Below are positions 43,541 through 53,684 of a DNA stretch of 64,000 nt, piece by piece. The stretch comes from Saprospiraceae bacterium (lineage in GTDB: Bacteria; Bacteroidota; Bacteroidia; Chitinophagales; Saprospiraceae). The stretch is taken from the NCBI GenBank assembly GCA_022842725.1, contig JALHOZ010000019.1, forward strand, positions 24,791-88,790, read 5' to 3'. Below the pieces are notes generated by a model. That model saw only the letters and a program-made list of their open reading frames with translations, searched no databases and was not told the origin of the DNA. Position 1 is the first letter of the stretch. Every line of letters begins with the position of its first letter. The position numbers were made by a program, and so were the translations under genes.

Positions 43541-44929
43541 TTACTTTTTTAGTTGGGCATAATTTTCAAAAAAGTATGGAATGGTTTCGATACCCTTATA
43601 AAAATTAAACAATCCGTAATGTTCGTTTGGTGAGTGAATGTCATCTGAATCAAGCCCAAAACCCATTAAAACCGTCTTTACTTTTAACACTTTTTCGAAA
43701 AGAGCAACAATCGGAATACTGCCGCCGCCTCTTACAGGAATAGGGTCTTTGCCGTAGGTGGTTTTCATGGCCTGTGCTGCTGCCATATATTCAGGTGTAT
43801 CACTCGGAGTCACTGCTGCTTCTCCGCCATGATGAGGCGTAACTTTTACGGTAACACCTGCCGGAGCGATACTTTCAAAATGTTTTTTAAATAATTTGGT
43901 GATTTTGTCACTTTGTTGATTGGGAACCAGACGCATACTGATTTTAGCATATGCTTTGGAAGGAAGTACCGTTTTGGCTCCTTCTCCGATATAACCACCC
44001 CACATGCCGTTGATTTCTAATGTTGGACGTATAGAGGTTTGTTCCAGAACGGTATATCCTTTTTCACCCATGGTGTCTTTGACGCCTAAGGCTTTCATAT
44101 ACACATCTTTATTAAATGGGGCCATATTCATTGCTTTTCTTTCTTTAGCACTGACCACGACTACATCATCATAAAAGCCGGGAATGGTAATTTTTTTATT
44201 TTTATCTTTTAATGACGCGATCATGTCTGACAAAACCTGTAACGGGTTGGCTACAGCTCCTCCATAAACGCCGGAATGCAAATCTTTATTTGGTCCGGTC
44301 ACCTCAACTTCAACATAACTTAAACCCCTGAGCCCAACGGTTATAGACGGAACATCATTTGCAATTACGGAAGTATCCGAAATCAAAACGACATTACATT
44401 TCAGCATATCTTTATACTCGCTACAGAAATCCCCAAGGTTGCTGGATCCGATTTCTTCTTCTCCTTCGATCATAAATTTTACATTACAACCCAGGCTCTC
44501 TGTTTTTACCATGGCTTCAAAAGCTTTGACATGCATAAAAAACTGTCCTTTGTCATCGCAGGCTCCACGTGCAAATATGGCACCTTTTGGATGGATCTTT
44601 GTTTTTTTAATGACAGGTTCAAATGGCGGACTATCCCATAAATCCATTGGATCAGGTGGCTGGACGTCATAATGACCATAAACGAGGACAGTCGGAAGTT
44701 TTTTGTCAATGATGTGTTCTCCGTACACAATCGGATGCCCTTTGGTAGGATATATTTTAACATGTGCGCAACCGGCTTTGGTGAGACTTTCAGCCACAAA
44801 AGAAGCATTTTTGGCAACATCTTCTTTGTATTTCGGGTCTGCGCTGATACTGGGAATCCTGAGCATCACCATAAGTTCTTCTAAAAACCTGTCTTTGTTA
44901 TTGTCGATATAAGCTTGTACTTTTTGCAT
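43541..44929 (-). CDS. M20 family dipeptidase
   Basis: 462 residues, carnosinase/CNDP-like M20 enzyme. Metal ligands are visible: His86 and Asp88 in VYGHYDVQPP, GACDDKGQ, EGEEEIGSSN, and the final His in DDIHSPNE. No signal peptide, so cytoplasmic. It should hydrolyse dipeptides. It lies 11 bases before the prolyl oligopeptidase stop, in the same direction, and both are peptidases. Confidence 0.92.
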   Translation of the reverse strand: MQKVQAYIDNNKDRFLEELMVMLRIPSISADPKYKEDVAKNASFVAESLTKAGCAHVKIYPTKGHPIVYGEHIIDKKLPTVLVYGHYDVQPPDPMDLWDSPPFEPVIKKTKIHPKGAIFARGACDDKGQFFMHVKAFEAMVKTESLGCNVKFMIEGEEEIGSSNLGDFCSEYKDMLKCNVVLISDTSVIANDVPSITVGLRGLSYVEVEVTGPNKDLHSGVYGGAVANPLQVLSDMIASLKDKNKKITIPGFYDDVVVVSAKERKAMNMAPFNKDVYMKALGVKDTMGEKGYTVLEQTSIRPTLEINGMWGGYIGEGAKTVLPSKAYAKISMRLVPNQQSDKITKLFKKHFESIAPAGVTVKVTPHHGGEAAVTPSDTPEYMAAAQAMKTTYGKDPIPVRGGGSIPIVALFEKVLKVKTVLMGFGLDSDDIHSPNEHYGLFNFYKGIETIPYFFENYAQLKK

Positions 44930-44940
44930 GATTATCTGTA

Positions 44941-47085
44941 TTAATTTGATTGAAAACTTTTATTCATGTGGTAAAAAATAAAACTGAATTTATCCGCTGT
45001 TTCTTCAATAATTTTTGAAGTTGGCGTTCCTGCTCCATGGCCAGCACTTTTTGCAATTCTGATTAAAACAGGATTTGACCCTTTTTGATTTTCCTGAAGA
45101 GCTGCAATAAATTTATAAGAATGGGCAGGGACTACCCTATCGTCGTGGTCTGCTGTGGTCACCATTGTCGCCGGATAAGAAGCAGGTTTTACATTGTGAA
45201 CCGGTGAATATTTTAATAAATATTCAAACATTTCTTTGCTTTGTTCCGCGGTACCGTAGTCATAAGCCCACCCTGCACCTGCGGTAAAGGTATGATATCG
45301 CAACATATCAAGGACACCGACCGCCGGTAATGCGACTTTAAAAAGTTCCGGTCTTTGGGTCATACATGCACCTACTAACAAACCACCGTTAGAACCTCCT
45401 GAAATTGCCAAATAATCTTTTGATGTATATTTATTTTCAATAAGATATTCAGCTGCAGCGATAAAATCATCAAAAACATTTTGTTTTTTCAATTGTGTGC
45501 CGGCATCATGCCATTTTTTTCCATATTCACCTCCTCCTCTCAGATTTGGCACTGCATAAATCCCGCCTTGTTCCATCCAGACTGCATTTGCTATTGAAAA
45601 TCTTGGTGTCAGACTTATGTTAAACCCACCATAACCATATAAAATGGTAGGATTTTTACCATTGAGTACGATTCCTTTTTTGTAAGTGATAATCATAGGA
45701 ACTTTTGTCCCGTCTTTGGAAGTGTAAAAAATTTGTTTGGATTCGAATTTTGTCGGATCAAAATCAATAGCCGGCGTGATGTATTTTTGCGATTTGCCTG
45801 ATTCAGTATCCAGTGAATAAATAACACCTGGTGTCACGTAATTACTGAATGAATAATAGGTGATTTTTTCTTCTTTTTTACTTCCGTTGAGAGAAACAGA
45901 GCCCAAACCCGGAAGATCAAGTGTTCTGATTTTTTTGCCCTGTACATCGTATTGTTCTATCAGAGACAAGGCATCTTTCATATAATGTGCGAAAAAATAA
46001 CCTCCGGAAGTGATTACACTCAAAACTTCCGGTTTTTCAGGAATAAAATTTTGCCAGGACTGGATGCCCGGATCTGAGACATCTGCTTTGACCAATCTCA
46101 TATTTGGCGCGTTGAGATTTGTCAGTATAAAAATCTGATTTCCAATTACATCGACGACATCATGATCATTTTCGAAATGATTCACCAAAGTGATGATTTT
46201 GCTGCCCGGTTCATCCAGTTTTTGCATGTATAATTCGTTGCCACTTGTTGAATTGGCTGCAGAAATAAACAGAAACCGCTGGTCTTCCGAAACCGAACCA
46301 CCCACGTATCTTCTTTTTTCCTGATCGCCGAATATCACCTTGTCCACTTTTTGAGAAGTCCCTAATTTGTGATAATACAATTTATGTTGGTCTGTTAAAG
46401 CTGAAAGTTCACTACCTTTTGGTTTGTCATAACTTGAATAATAAAATCCGTCATTACCTTTCCAGGAAAGCCCGCTGAATTTAATATCTTTCAGAGTATC
46501 TTCAAGAATCTTTTTACCTGCCGCTTCCATAATAATAACTTCTCTCCAGTCACTTCCTCCTTTTGAAATCGAATAAGCCACGAGTGATCCGTCTTTAGTA
46601 AAACTTATATCGCCCAAAGATGTGGTCCCGTCCTTTGAAAAAGTATTGGGATCAAGAAATATTTCTTCTGTTCCGTTTCCGGATTTACGGTACAAAACAA
46701 ACTGATTTTGTAATCCGTTGTTTTTATAATAATATATGTAATCGCCTCTTTTGAAGGGTGCTCCTACCTTTTCATAATTCCAGATTTTTTCCAGGCGGCT
46801 TTTGAAATCGTTCCTGGTTGGCATCTTGTCGAGATAAGAAAAAGTTACTTCGTTCTGAGCATCTACCCAGGCAGCGGTTTCGGATGAAAGATCATCTTCA
46901 AGCCATCGGTAAGGATCTGATATTTTTGTTCCGAAATATTCAGACACAACATTGTTTTGTTTTTTGGTAACAGGATAAGTTATTTTATCTTTATCTGTCA
47001 TAACACGGTTAGTTTTTGAGTTACATCCGGCTGTTAACAAGATTGAAACAACCAAAAAAGAGAACAAAATTTTAGGTAGGGTCAT
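44941..47085 (-). CDS. Prolyl oligopeptidase lipoprotein (S9A)
   Basis: 714 residues from the ATG at 47085; the frame stays open to 47277 but that part crosses the promoter and the divergent rluE. A lipobox LTAGC (Cys near 20) suggests envelope anchoring. DPYRWLEDD opens the family; a seven-blade propeller follows and the alpha/beta hydrolase has the nucleophile Ser565 in GGSNGG, the Asp region ADHDDRVVP, and the His in AGHGAG. It cuts after proline in short peptides. Probably cotranscribed with the M20 dipeptidase gene. Confidence 0.93.
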   Translation of the reverse strand: MTLPKILFSFLVVSILLTAGCNSKTNRVMTDKDKITYPVTKKQNNVVSEYFGTKISDPYRWLEDDLSSETAAWVDAQNEVTFSYLDKMPTRNDFKSRLEKIWNYEKVGAPFKRGDYIYYYKNNGLQNQFVLYRKSGNGTEEIFLDPNTFSKDGTTSLGDISFTKDGSLVAYSISKGGSDWREVIIMEAAGKKILEDTLKDIKFSGLSWKGNDGFYYSSYDKPKGSELSALTDQHKLYYHKLGTSQKVDKVIFGDQEKRRYVGGSVSEDQRFLFISAANSTSGNELYMQKLDEPGSKIITLVNHFENDHDVVDVIGNQIFILTNLNAPNMRLVKADVSDPGIQSWQNFIPEKPEVLSVITSGGYFFAHYMKDALSLIEQYDVQGKKIRTLDLPGLGSVSLNGSKKEEKITYYSFSNYVTPGVIYSLDTESGKSQKYITPAIDFDPTKFESKQIFYTSKDGTKVPMIITYKKGIVLNGKNPTILYGYGGFNISLTPRFSIANAVWMEQGGIYAVPNLRGGGEYGKKWHDAGTQLKKQNVFDDFIAAAEYLIENKYTSKDYLAISGGSNGGLLVGACMTQRPELFKVALPAVGVLDMLRYHTFTAGAGWAYDYGTAEQSKEMFEYLLKYSPVHNVKPASYPATMVTTADHDDRVVPAHSYKFIAALQENQKGSNPVLIRIAKSAGHGAGTPTSKIIEETADKFSFIFYHMNKSFQSN

Positions 47086-47114
47086 AATTGTTATATTTGT
47101 AAATAAAGCGGTGC

Positions 47115-47122
47115 AAAGATAA
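47115..47122 (-). promoter_or_regulatory. Promoter -7 element for the prolyl oligopeptidase gene
   Basis: TATCTTTG on the minus strand, 30 bases before the ATG at 47085. It supports the shorter start. Confidence 0.5.
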
Positions 47123-47196
47123 AATATAAAACCAAGTTGCCCATGTCTTTGTTGTTTTAAAATTATCATATCTATTTCAGTACTGAAGCGTTCGTC

Positions 47197-47913
47197 ATGC
47201 AAAAAGAGTTTACCTATCTTATTTTTTACAAGCCATATAATGTACTGACTCAATTTACAAAAGAAAGACCGGAGCATAACACGTTGGCGGATTATATAAA
47301 GTTTGATAAAGACATATATCCTGTCGGCCGGCTTGACAAAGATTCAGAAGGCTTATTGTTGTTGACGAATGACAAACGATTAAATCAGATATTGCTTGAA
47401 CCTGCCAATAAAAGACCCAAAACCTATTTTGTTCAGGTAGATGGGGACATAACTGCTGAAGCTGTCAAACAATTACAATCCGGCGTTGAAATTGCATTGG
47501 AAGACAAAATTTATAAGACGAAACCCTGTCAGGCAAAAAAATTGGCTAAACCTCCTGTGTTGCCTGAAAGGAATCCTCCTGTCCGATTTAGGGCAAACAT
47601 TCCTACGTCATGGATTTTAATCACCCTGACAGAAGGAAAAAACCGACAGATACGGAAGATGTGCGCAAAGGTTAATTTTCCTGTTTTGCGTTTGGTCAGA
47701 GTTCAATTGGGTGATCTTGCTTTGGGTAATCTGCTTCCCGGTAAATTCAGAAGAATGAATCTCGAAGAACTTCAACAAGTTTTGGCGATAAAACCTGAAG
47801 AATGGAAGAAAAAAAGTCCTGTTGTAAGCACAACCGGCAAAACGGATCCTAAAAAAGCTACCAAACCTTCAAAATATAAGTCATCTCCTCTCCAAAAAGG
47901 TAAAAAGAGATGA
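47197..47913 (+). CDS. rluE: 23S rRNA pseudouridine synthase RluE-like
   Basis: 238 residues. LIFYKPYNVLTQFT at the N-terminus, the catalytic Asp in VGRLDKDSEGLLLLTND, TYFVQVDG, and EGKNRQIRKMCA mark the RsuA/RluB/RluE family; the lack of an S4 domain and the length favour RluE. It has a lysine-rich C-terminal extension (about 205-238). The stop overlaps the next ATG by 4 bases. Confidence 0.9.
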   Translation: MQKEFTYLIFYKPYNVLTQFTKERPEHNTLADYIKFDKDIYPVGRLDKDSEGLLLLTNDKRLNQILLEPANKRPKTYFVQVDGDITAEAVKQLQSGVEIALEDKIYKTKPCQAKKLAKPPVLPERNPPVRFRANIPTSWILITLTEGKNRQIRKMCAKVNFPVLRLVRVQLGDLALGNLLPGKFRRMNLEELQQVLAIKPEEWKKKSPVVSTTGKTDPKKATKPSKYKSSPLQKGKKR

Positions 47914-48716
47914 ATTCTGTTCACAAATCCTTCCAAAAAACAGACAAATGGCATCTGTTTACAGCCATTTGTATCACAACATTTTATTGGTTTCAGGTCT
48001 TGTCTTTTGATAAAACGGTTTCAGTTTTCTACAGTTTGGTCTTATTTGCAGGTTCGGTCGTCATTTACAACCTTCATGGTAATGTGACTTCTGACCTCTG
48101 GAAAAAAGACAAAATAAGACTGACCATTCTACTTGTCGCATCAATTGGTCTCATAGTCGGGATTTCGGGTCTGAATACATTTTGGATAGGGTCTTTGTTA
48201 CCGGCAGTGGTAATTAGTGGATTATACATTTTTCCGGTGTTTTCGGGTGGCCGCCGGTTAAGAGATTTAGGGTATTTAAAAATATTTTTACTATCAGGCG
48301 TTATCACGTATCTCGCTGTATTTTTACCTTTATATACGGAGAATCTACATCCTGCCGTTCTTATCAGGATTGTTTTTAGCAGATTTTTATATGTTTTTCT
48401 GATAAGTTTATTGTTTGACATCCGGGATAAAGAAACAGACCTTCTCAACGGATGGAAAAGTTTTCCCATATTATTAGGAAAACAAACCATCCTGATAATG
48501 TCCGTGGTGATACTGACCATTGTTGGTGTTACGGACTTTTTAATGGTTTATCAATTCATCATTTCACTTCCTGTTTTTATTTCTTTGGCTGTATCACAGT
48601 TTCTGTTATTTATATTGATTTTGAAAGCTTCTATGTTAAAATCCAAAACCTATTACGGTCTTTTAGCTGATATTTTGTTGGCGGTTCCTTTCCTGATTTT
48701 GATATTAATGTCCTGA
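47910..48716 (+). CDS. Polytopic membrane protein, UbiA-superfamily-like
   Basis: 268 residues with about eight membrane helices. The segment LLFDIRDKETDLLNGWKSFPILLGKQ (seen as FDIRDKETD and FPILLG) resembles the second Asp-rich motif of UbiA prenyltransferases. The first motif is not recognisable; the equivalent region reads YNLHGNVTSD. It may be a diverged or inactive UbiA relative. Start codon overlaps the rluE stop by 4 bases, so the pair is translationally coupled. Confidence 0.6.
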   Translation: MNSVHKSFQKTDKWHLFTAICITTFYWFQVLSFDKTVSVFYSLVLFAGSVVIYNLHGNVTSDLWKKDKIRLTILLVASIGLIVGISGLNTFWIGSLLPAVVISGLYIFPVFSGGRRLRDLGYLKIFLLSGVITYLAVFLPLYTENLHPAVLIRIVFSRFLYVFLISLLFDIRDKETDLLNGWKSFPILLGKQTILIMSVVILTIVGVTDFLMVYQFIISLPVFISLAVSQFLLFILILKASMLKSKTYYGLLADILLAVPFLILILMS

Positions 48717-48773
48717 TTTTTTGAATCATAATAATTATGTAATACTTTTTCATACTATATAAAGTATTCAAAA

Positions 48774-48806
48774 TTTGCTTATTATAAATAAAAATTTATA
48801 ATTTTG
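48774..48806 (+). promoter_or_regulatory. Promoter (-33 TTTG, 21-base spacer, -7 TAATTTTG) of the TPR/barrel unit
   Basis: TTTG at 48774-48777, 21 bases, TAATTTTG at 48799-48806, then 26 bases to the ATG. The best full-length match to the Bacteroidota promoter in the window. Confidence 0.65.
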
Positions 48807-48832
48807 CGTTATTATTTGATAAAAAACAGAAT

Positions 48833-51800
48833 ATGACTCGTAACATATTGATATGTTTGACCTTTCTTGGTTGTTTTCAGTTACAAGCTCAACATCCATT
48901 TTCAGGCCAACAAAAAGAGACATTGTATGAAAGTGCAAAATATCTTGACGGATTGTCTTTGTACGGGATTTCATCGTACCATTTTTCACAATATCTTCGG
49001 CAACAGAATGTAATAGCTGAAGGTTATTATGAAAAACTTTTTAACGATGCTCTGTTTTCCAAAGACATCGCTGAATTGTTTCTGGAGTTGCCTCATTCCC
49101 CTACCCGACTGCACTATGATATAGACAAACATTTGCCGGATCCGATTACTATACCTGCGATTTTGGAATTAGGTGGTTATTATTATAACCAAAGAGCCTA
49201 TAAACAATGTGTTGAGACCTATGATAAAACAGATCTCAGCCTTATTCCTTCAGCTGATCAGGTAGAACCGCGATTCAGAAAAGGTTACTGTTTATTTGTC
49301 ATGAAAGAATTTGAAAAAGCAAAAGTTGAACTTAATCTGATTAAAAAAGATCCGGGATTATATTATTTTCATATTCAGTACTACCTGGGTTTATGTGAAT
49401 ACTTCACCAAAAATCCGGACAAAGCGGTCACTTATTTTCAGGCTGCCGAGCAAACGCCTGCTTACAAACCTTATATTCCGTATTATATCTGTCAAATATA
49501 TTTTAAACAACAAAAGTATAACGAACTCATCACGTACGGGGAACAATCCCTGCAAAATAAAAATTTAAAAAATCAGTCAGAAATTCGTTTATTGATCGGA
49601 CAGGCATATTTTTTAAGAAATGATTATGAATCTGCTATGCCTCACATGAGTTTTTACGCCTCGACGACAGAAAAGATGTCTGTCGAAGAATTTTATGTTG
49701 TTGGATATACGTATTACAAAAACGGTAATTACCAGGAAGCCATAACCTATTTTGATGCAATAAATCTTGAAAAAAACCAGTTTGGACAGCTTTCCAATTA
49801 CTATCTCGCAGATTGTTATTTGCGAACGAATGATTCGGCATCAGCACGAATAGCATTCAAAAATGTAAGTCAGATGTCTTACATACCCAAAATGCAGGAA
49901 GAAGCAGCCTTCAATTATGCAAAGTTGACGGCAGAGTCTGGCATCGAAAGGGAGGCCATTCAGGCATTGGAAAACATCAAAGAGTCATCGTCATATTATG
50001 AATCATCCAGGAATATTCTGGCTGATGTGTTGGAGCGAAGTGGTGATTTACATTTTATATTTTCTGTATTTGAAAGGCAGAAAAACTTAAACCCCAAAAT
50101 GAAAAAAATATATCAGTCAAAACTGATTGAAGCCGGCCATAAATCATATCTCGAACAAAACCGGAAAAGTGCGATCAATTATTATGACAAATCGCTTCGG
50201 TATGCAGAACTGCCTGAAAAGGAAGCGGAAGCATTATACTGGATAGCTTACTGTTATCAACAAGAAAATGAAGTCGACCAATCGGTACGATTCTTTAACC
50301 AGTATTTTACTAAATCAAAAAAACTAACGTTACCTCTGCCCTATTCACCGTTTATGGCAAACTATGGACAAGGGTACAACTACATCAAACAAAATAACTA
50401 TAAAAATGCCGGCGAACATTTTGAAAAGGTTCACTCGATGTACTTTGCTGACAAACTTTTTTCATCACCGTGGAAACAGGTGGCAAGTGACGCTATGGTG
50501 AGACATGGAGATTGCCTTTTTAAAGAAAAAAATTATGGGGAAGCAAAAAAATGGTACCAAAGTGTCATCAATCAAAAATGGGAAGACGCAGATTATGCTT
50601 TATTTCAAAAAGCGCTTATTCTCGGGCTTCAAAACGAACCTTACGAAAAAATCGTGGCTCTTAAAGAATTGACCAATCAGTTCAAAACCAGTGATCTCCT
50701 GGATGACACCTACCTTCAGTTGGGTGATACCTATGGTCAGTTGTCCAGTCTGGACAATGCTTACAACAATTACCAGGAATTGATTAAAAAATTCAATAAA
50801 AAAAGTCCATTTATCAATGAAGCCCGCATAAAATCGGCTCTGATTGCTTACAATAAAGGAGATTTGAATACTGCCATCAAACAATATAAAGAAGTTTTGC
50901 AAAATAACGCAACACCACAGGAAGTACAGTCTGCAGTGACCGGTCTGGAGGAAATTTACATCAATGATCTGGGCAAACCAGACGAATATCTGGCTGTATT
51001 AGAAAAAATACCAGGATACAAACCGTCTGACTACTCCTCTGATTCTTTGCATTTTAAAGTTGGTGAAGTCCGGTATCTCAATGGTGAATATGAAAAAGCG
51101 ATCGATGCATTTTCAGCCTATCTTCAAAAATTTCCTGTTGGGTTTTATTCAACACAAGCGGCATATTATCGGGGAGAATCACACGCTGTATTAAAAAAAT
51201 ATACGGAAGCACTCAAAGATTATGAAAAAGTAATTGCTGTTCAAAACAGTTCCTTTTTTGAGTCTTCCCTTAAAAAAGCTGCATTAATCACGTACAATCA
51301 CACGATGAATTACACGCTTTCATATCAATATTATGACCAATATTATAATGTCAGCAGCGTAGGAACTGAAAAAATCTGGGCAGCATCCGGGGCGATGCGA
51401 TCCGCGTTTAAAAACAATGATTTTAATAATGTAGTAAAACACGGACAATTTTTGGCAGAACAGGATTTGGTCGAACAAGAAGAAAAAACTTTTGCCTACT
51501 ATTTTATGGGAAAATCGGCTTATGTTAATAAAAATTATGAGCAGTCAATGTCTTATTTCAAAAATATCGGAAAAGAAAGTAAGACAAATCAGGCCGCTGA
51601 GGCACGGTTCTGGTTGGGAGACATTCTCATAAAAGCTGAAAAGTGGGATGAAGCGGAAGCTCATTGTAATGAAGCCAATGAACTGAATACGTATTACCCT
51701 TACTGGATTGCTCGTACCGTTTTGCTTTTGGCGGATATCTATATTCACAAAAATGACCTGTATAGTGCCCGGGCAGCCGTAGAAGCTGTATTAGAAAATT

Positions 51801-51934
51801 TTTCAGATGATGAAGGATTGGTCAAACTTGCCGGCGATAAAATGAAAATATTGGAGGAAAAAGAAAAATCCGGCAATAAAATCAAAGAAAAGAGCAAAGA
51901 GCAGTTAATATTAGATAACAGGGCTAAAAATTAA
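48833..51934 (+). CDS. Large periplasmic TPR-repeat protein
   Basis: 1033 residues. Signal peptide about 1-20 (LGCFQLQAQ). The whole mature protein is helical repeats, with many recognisable TPR units (for example YYLGLCEYFTKNPDKAVTYF, VGYTYYKNGNYQEAITYFDAI, AYNKGDLNTAIKQYKEVL, YRGESHAVLKKYTEALKDYEKV). It ends in a Lys/Glu-rich tail. It is followed 4 bases later by an outer-membrane barrel gene, so it probably forms a complex with that protein in the periplasm. The function is unknown; a scaffold for outer-membrane protein assembly or transport is a reasonable guess. Confidence 0.8.
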   Translation: MTRNILICLTFLGCFQLQAQHPFSGQQKETLYESAKYLDGLSLYGISSYHFSQYLRQQNVIAEGYYEKLFNDALFSKDIAELFLELPHSPTRLHYDIDKHLPDPITIPAILELGGYYYNQRAYKQCVETYDKTDLSLIPSADQVEPRFRKGYCLFVMKEFEKAKVELNLIKKDPGLYYFHIQYYLGLCEYFTKNPDKAVTYFQAAEQTPAYKPYIPYYICQIYFKQQKYNELITYGEQSLQNKNLKNQSEIRLLIGQAYFLRNDYESAMPHMSFYASTTEKMSVEEFYVVGYTYYKNGNYQEAITYFDAINLEKNQFGQLSNYYLADCYLRTNDSASARIAFKNVSQMSYIPKMQEEAAFNYAKLTAESGIEREAIQALENIKESSSYYESSRNILADVLERSGDLHFIFSVFERQKNLNPKMKKIYQSKLIEAGHKSYLEQNRKSAINYYDKSLRYAELPEKEAEALYWIAYCYQQENEVDQSVRFFNQYFTKSKKLTLPLPYSPFMANYGQGYNYIKQNNYKNAGEHFEKVHSMYFADKLFSSPWKQVASDAMVRHGDCLFKEKNYGEAKKWYQSVINQKWEDADYALFQKALILGLQNEPYEKIVALKELTNQFKTSDLLDDTYLQLGDTYGQLSSLDNAYNNYQELIKKFNKKSPFINEARIKSALIAYNKGDLNTAIKQYKEVLQNNATPQEVQSAVTGLEEIYINDLGKPDEYLAVLEKIPGYKPSDYSSDSLHFKVGEVRYLNGEYEKAIDAFSAYLQKFPVGFYSTQAAYYRGESHAVLKKYTEALKDYEKVIAVQNSSFFESSLKKAALITYNHTMNYTLSYQYYDQYYNVSSVGTEKIWAASGAMRSAFKNNDFNNVVKHGQFLAEQDLVEQEEKTFAYYFMGKSAYVNKNYEQSMSYFKNIGKESKTNQAAEARFWLGDILIKAEKWDEAEAHCNEANELNTYYPYWIARTVLLLADIYIHKNDLYSARAAVEAVLENFSDDEGLVKLAGDKMKILEEKEKSGNKIKEKSKEQLILDNRAKN

Positions 51935-51938
51935 AAAT

Positions 51939-53573
51939 ATGTTTGTTTCGAAAATATTAAAAAAGTCATTATATATATTTTTTGTCGGGTCGGTGGTTAT
52001 TCCTGTATCAGGACAAAAAGATTCGACAAAACTTGAATTTAGTCAGGTTGAGGTAGTTAAAAACTTTGAGGTAAAACTTAAAGAAGCCAACAGGATACAG
52101 GTGCCTCCTACTTATGACAACGAAAAAAAACCTTCCTTGTCATATAACTACGAGATAACTCCGGTTGCTGCCAATATGGAATATCCTGATCCTGAAATCA
52201 GAGCGCTGGCTATGCAGCCTGACGATCCGGTTTTTGTTAATAACGGATTTGTAAAAGGTGGTTACGGTAACAGAAAATCCCCTTTTGCTGAAGCCGGTTT
52301 TCACAAAACAAGAAAGGATATATACAACTGGGGCGTTTACGGCAAATATTTCGGTGTTAATGACGAAAAGAAGGTTTTAAACCACAAAATGTCGGATATA
52401 AACCTTGATGTTTTCGGCAGTTACGTTTGGAAAAACAACCTCAGGGTTTCAGGTCAGTTTGAAAATGATTTCACTACGAGACAGTTATGGCACGAATCAA
52501 GGTCTCCCGACAGCAATGTGGTCACCCGAAGAATCAATAAAAATGCTCTTGAATTCGGTTTGGGAAATATAGAACTTTCCAAAAGCAAATTAAATTATCA
52601 GGCAAAAACCGGATTCAAAACCCTGCGTCTGAATGATCAAAAAGGTTCAGAACAAATGTTTTTTGTCGAAGGAGAAGTCGAAAAGCACAGAACGGAAAAC
52701 CTGGCTTTTGTAGTAAGTGCCAAATTTGAAACCATTGTGCTTCAATCCGAAACATGGTCTACTTTGTTTAATCTGCACGCCGATCCTCACATAATCTGGA
52801 GGATTGGGAAGTTCACTTCTTTGATTGGTGCTTCTGCTTTATGGTCAAGTGACAAAAGTGCCATTTTTCCAAAATTGTCTTTTTCATACCCGATTTACAA
52901 AAAACATGTTCAGTTGTTTATTGGTAGTGATCAGAAAATTTTTACTAATTCAGTTAATCAACTGACAGATTATAATCCATTTATGAATGTAGGCAATTAT
53001 TCATTGTCCAATACCATTTCCAAAGAAATTTTTGGTGGCGTTAAAGGTGAATTTGCTTCCATTTCTTATCAATTGAATGCCGGCGTAAAAATTGCTGAAA
53101 ATCATGTATTTTTCCAATCAGACAGTGTGGATGTCATCAGATTAAAACCATTATTTGATGATGCCCGATTCATATTTTTGTCGGGAAATATTGAGTACCG
53201 ACTTACCGACAAAGTATCCATCGGCGGTTGGTTGAACCAAAATTTTATAACTACGGATACTTTGGAGAGTCCCTGGCACACACCGGCTCTTCAGTGCAAC
53301 GTGTTTGCAAAAGCAAACTTTTTTGACAACAAACTCAGGCTGAACGGTAATCTGCAGTTTGCTCAAAACTATCGTTTTTTGAATTCTCAGGGAATTTCAG
53401 AACTTTCTTCGCCGGCTCTTTTTGATTTTGGTCTGGCTGCTGAGTTTTTTCCTTTGGAATATCTTGGCATGTACGTCAAAGGTGACAACCTGTTTAATAA
53501 CAAATACCAACGTTGGCAGGGATATCAAAATATCGGAATACAGGTTTCAGGAGGTATCATTTTTACTTTTTAA
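51939..53573 (+). CDS. Outer-membrane beta-barrel protein coupled to TPR protein
   Basis: 544 residues. Signal peptide about 1-25 (VVIPVSGQ). A short N-terminal region without a TonB plug domain leads to a barrel of amphipathic strands with aromatic girdles, and the C-terminus ends in a final strand with Phe (GGIIFTF), as in TonB-dependent receptor barrels. It lacks a TonB box and plug, so active uptake is unlikely. Gap to the TPR gene is 4 bases. Likely an outer-membrane partner of the TPR protein. Confidence 0.72.
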   Translation: MFVSKILKKSLYIFFVGSVVIPVSGQKDSTKLEFSQVEVVKNFEVKLKEANRIQVPPTYDNEKKPSLSYNYEITPVAANMEYPDPEIRALAMQPDDPVFVNNGFVKGGYGNRKSPFAEAGFHKTRKDIYNWGVYGKYFGVNDEKKVLNHKMSDINLDVFGSYVWKNNLRVSGQFENDFTTRQLWHESRSPDSNVVTRRINKNALEFGLGNIELSKSKLNYQAKTGFKTLRLNDQKGSEQMFFVEGEVEKHRTENLAFVVSAKFETIVLQSETWSTLFNLHADPHIIWRIGKFTSLIGASALWSSDKSAIFPKLSFSYPIYKKHVQLFIGSDQKIFTNSVNQLTDYNPFMNVGNYSLSNTISKEIFGGVKGEFASISYQLNAGVKIAENHVFFQSDSVDVIRLKPLFDDARFIFLSGNIEYRLTDKVSIGGWLNQNFITTDTLESPWHTPALQCNVFAKANFFDNKLRLNGNLQFAQNYRFLNSQGISELSSPALFDFGLAAEFFPLEYLGMYVKGDNLFNNKYQRWQGYQNIGIQVSGGIIFTF

Positions 53574-53647
53574 TTTTCAATTGAAGGTCAAGACGACATT
53601 TTGGACAATATATAGGATTTCTGACCCGATTTTTGCTGAAATAATAG

Positions 53648-53655
53648 TAATTTTG
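53648..53655 (+). promoter_or_regulatory. Promoter -7 element for the TPR lipoprotein gene
   Basis: TAATTTTG, 29 bases before the ATG at 53685; no well-spaced -33 TTTG. Confidence 0.45.
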
Positions 53656-53684
53656 CCTTTGTTATAAAATAATACAGTACCCAC

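Noticed and set aside
44941..47277. N-terminal extension of the prolyl oligopeptidase to 47277
   Set aside because: It crosses the promoter and divergent rluE; the ATG at 47085 begins a good lipoprotein signal.
51939..53573. Classical TonB-dependent receptor
   Set aside because: The plug domain and TonB box are missing and the protein is short for the family.
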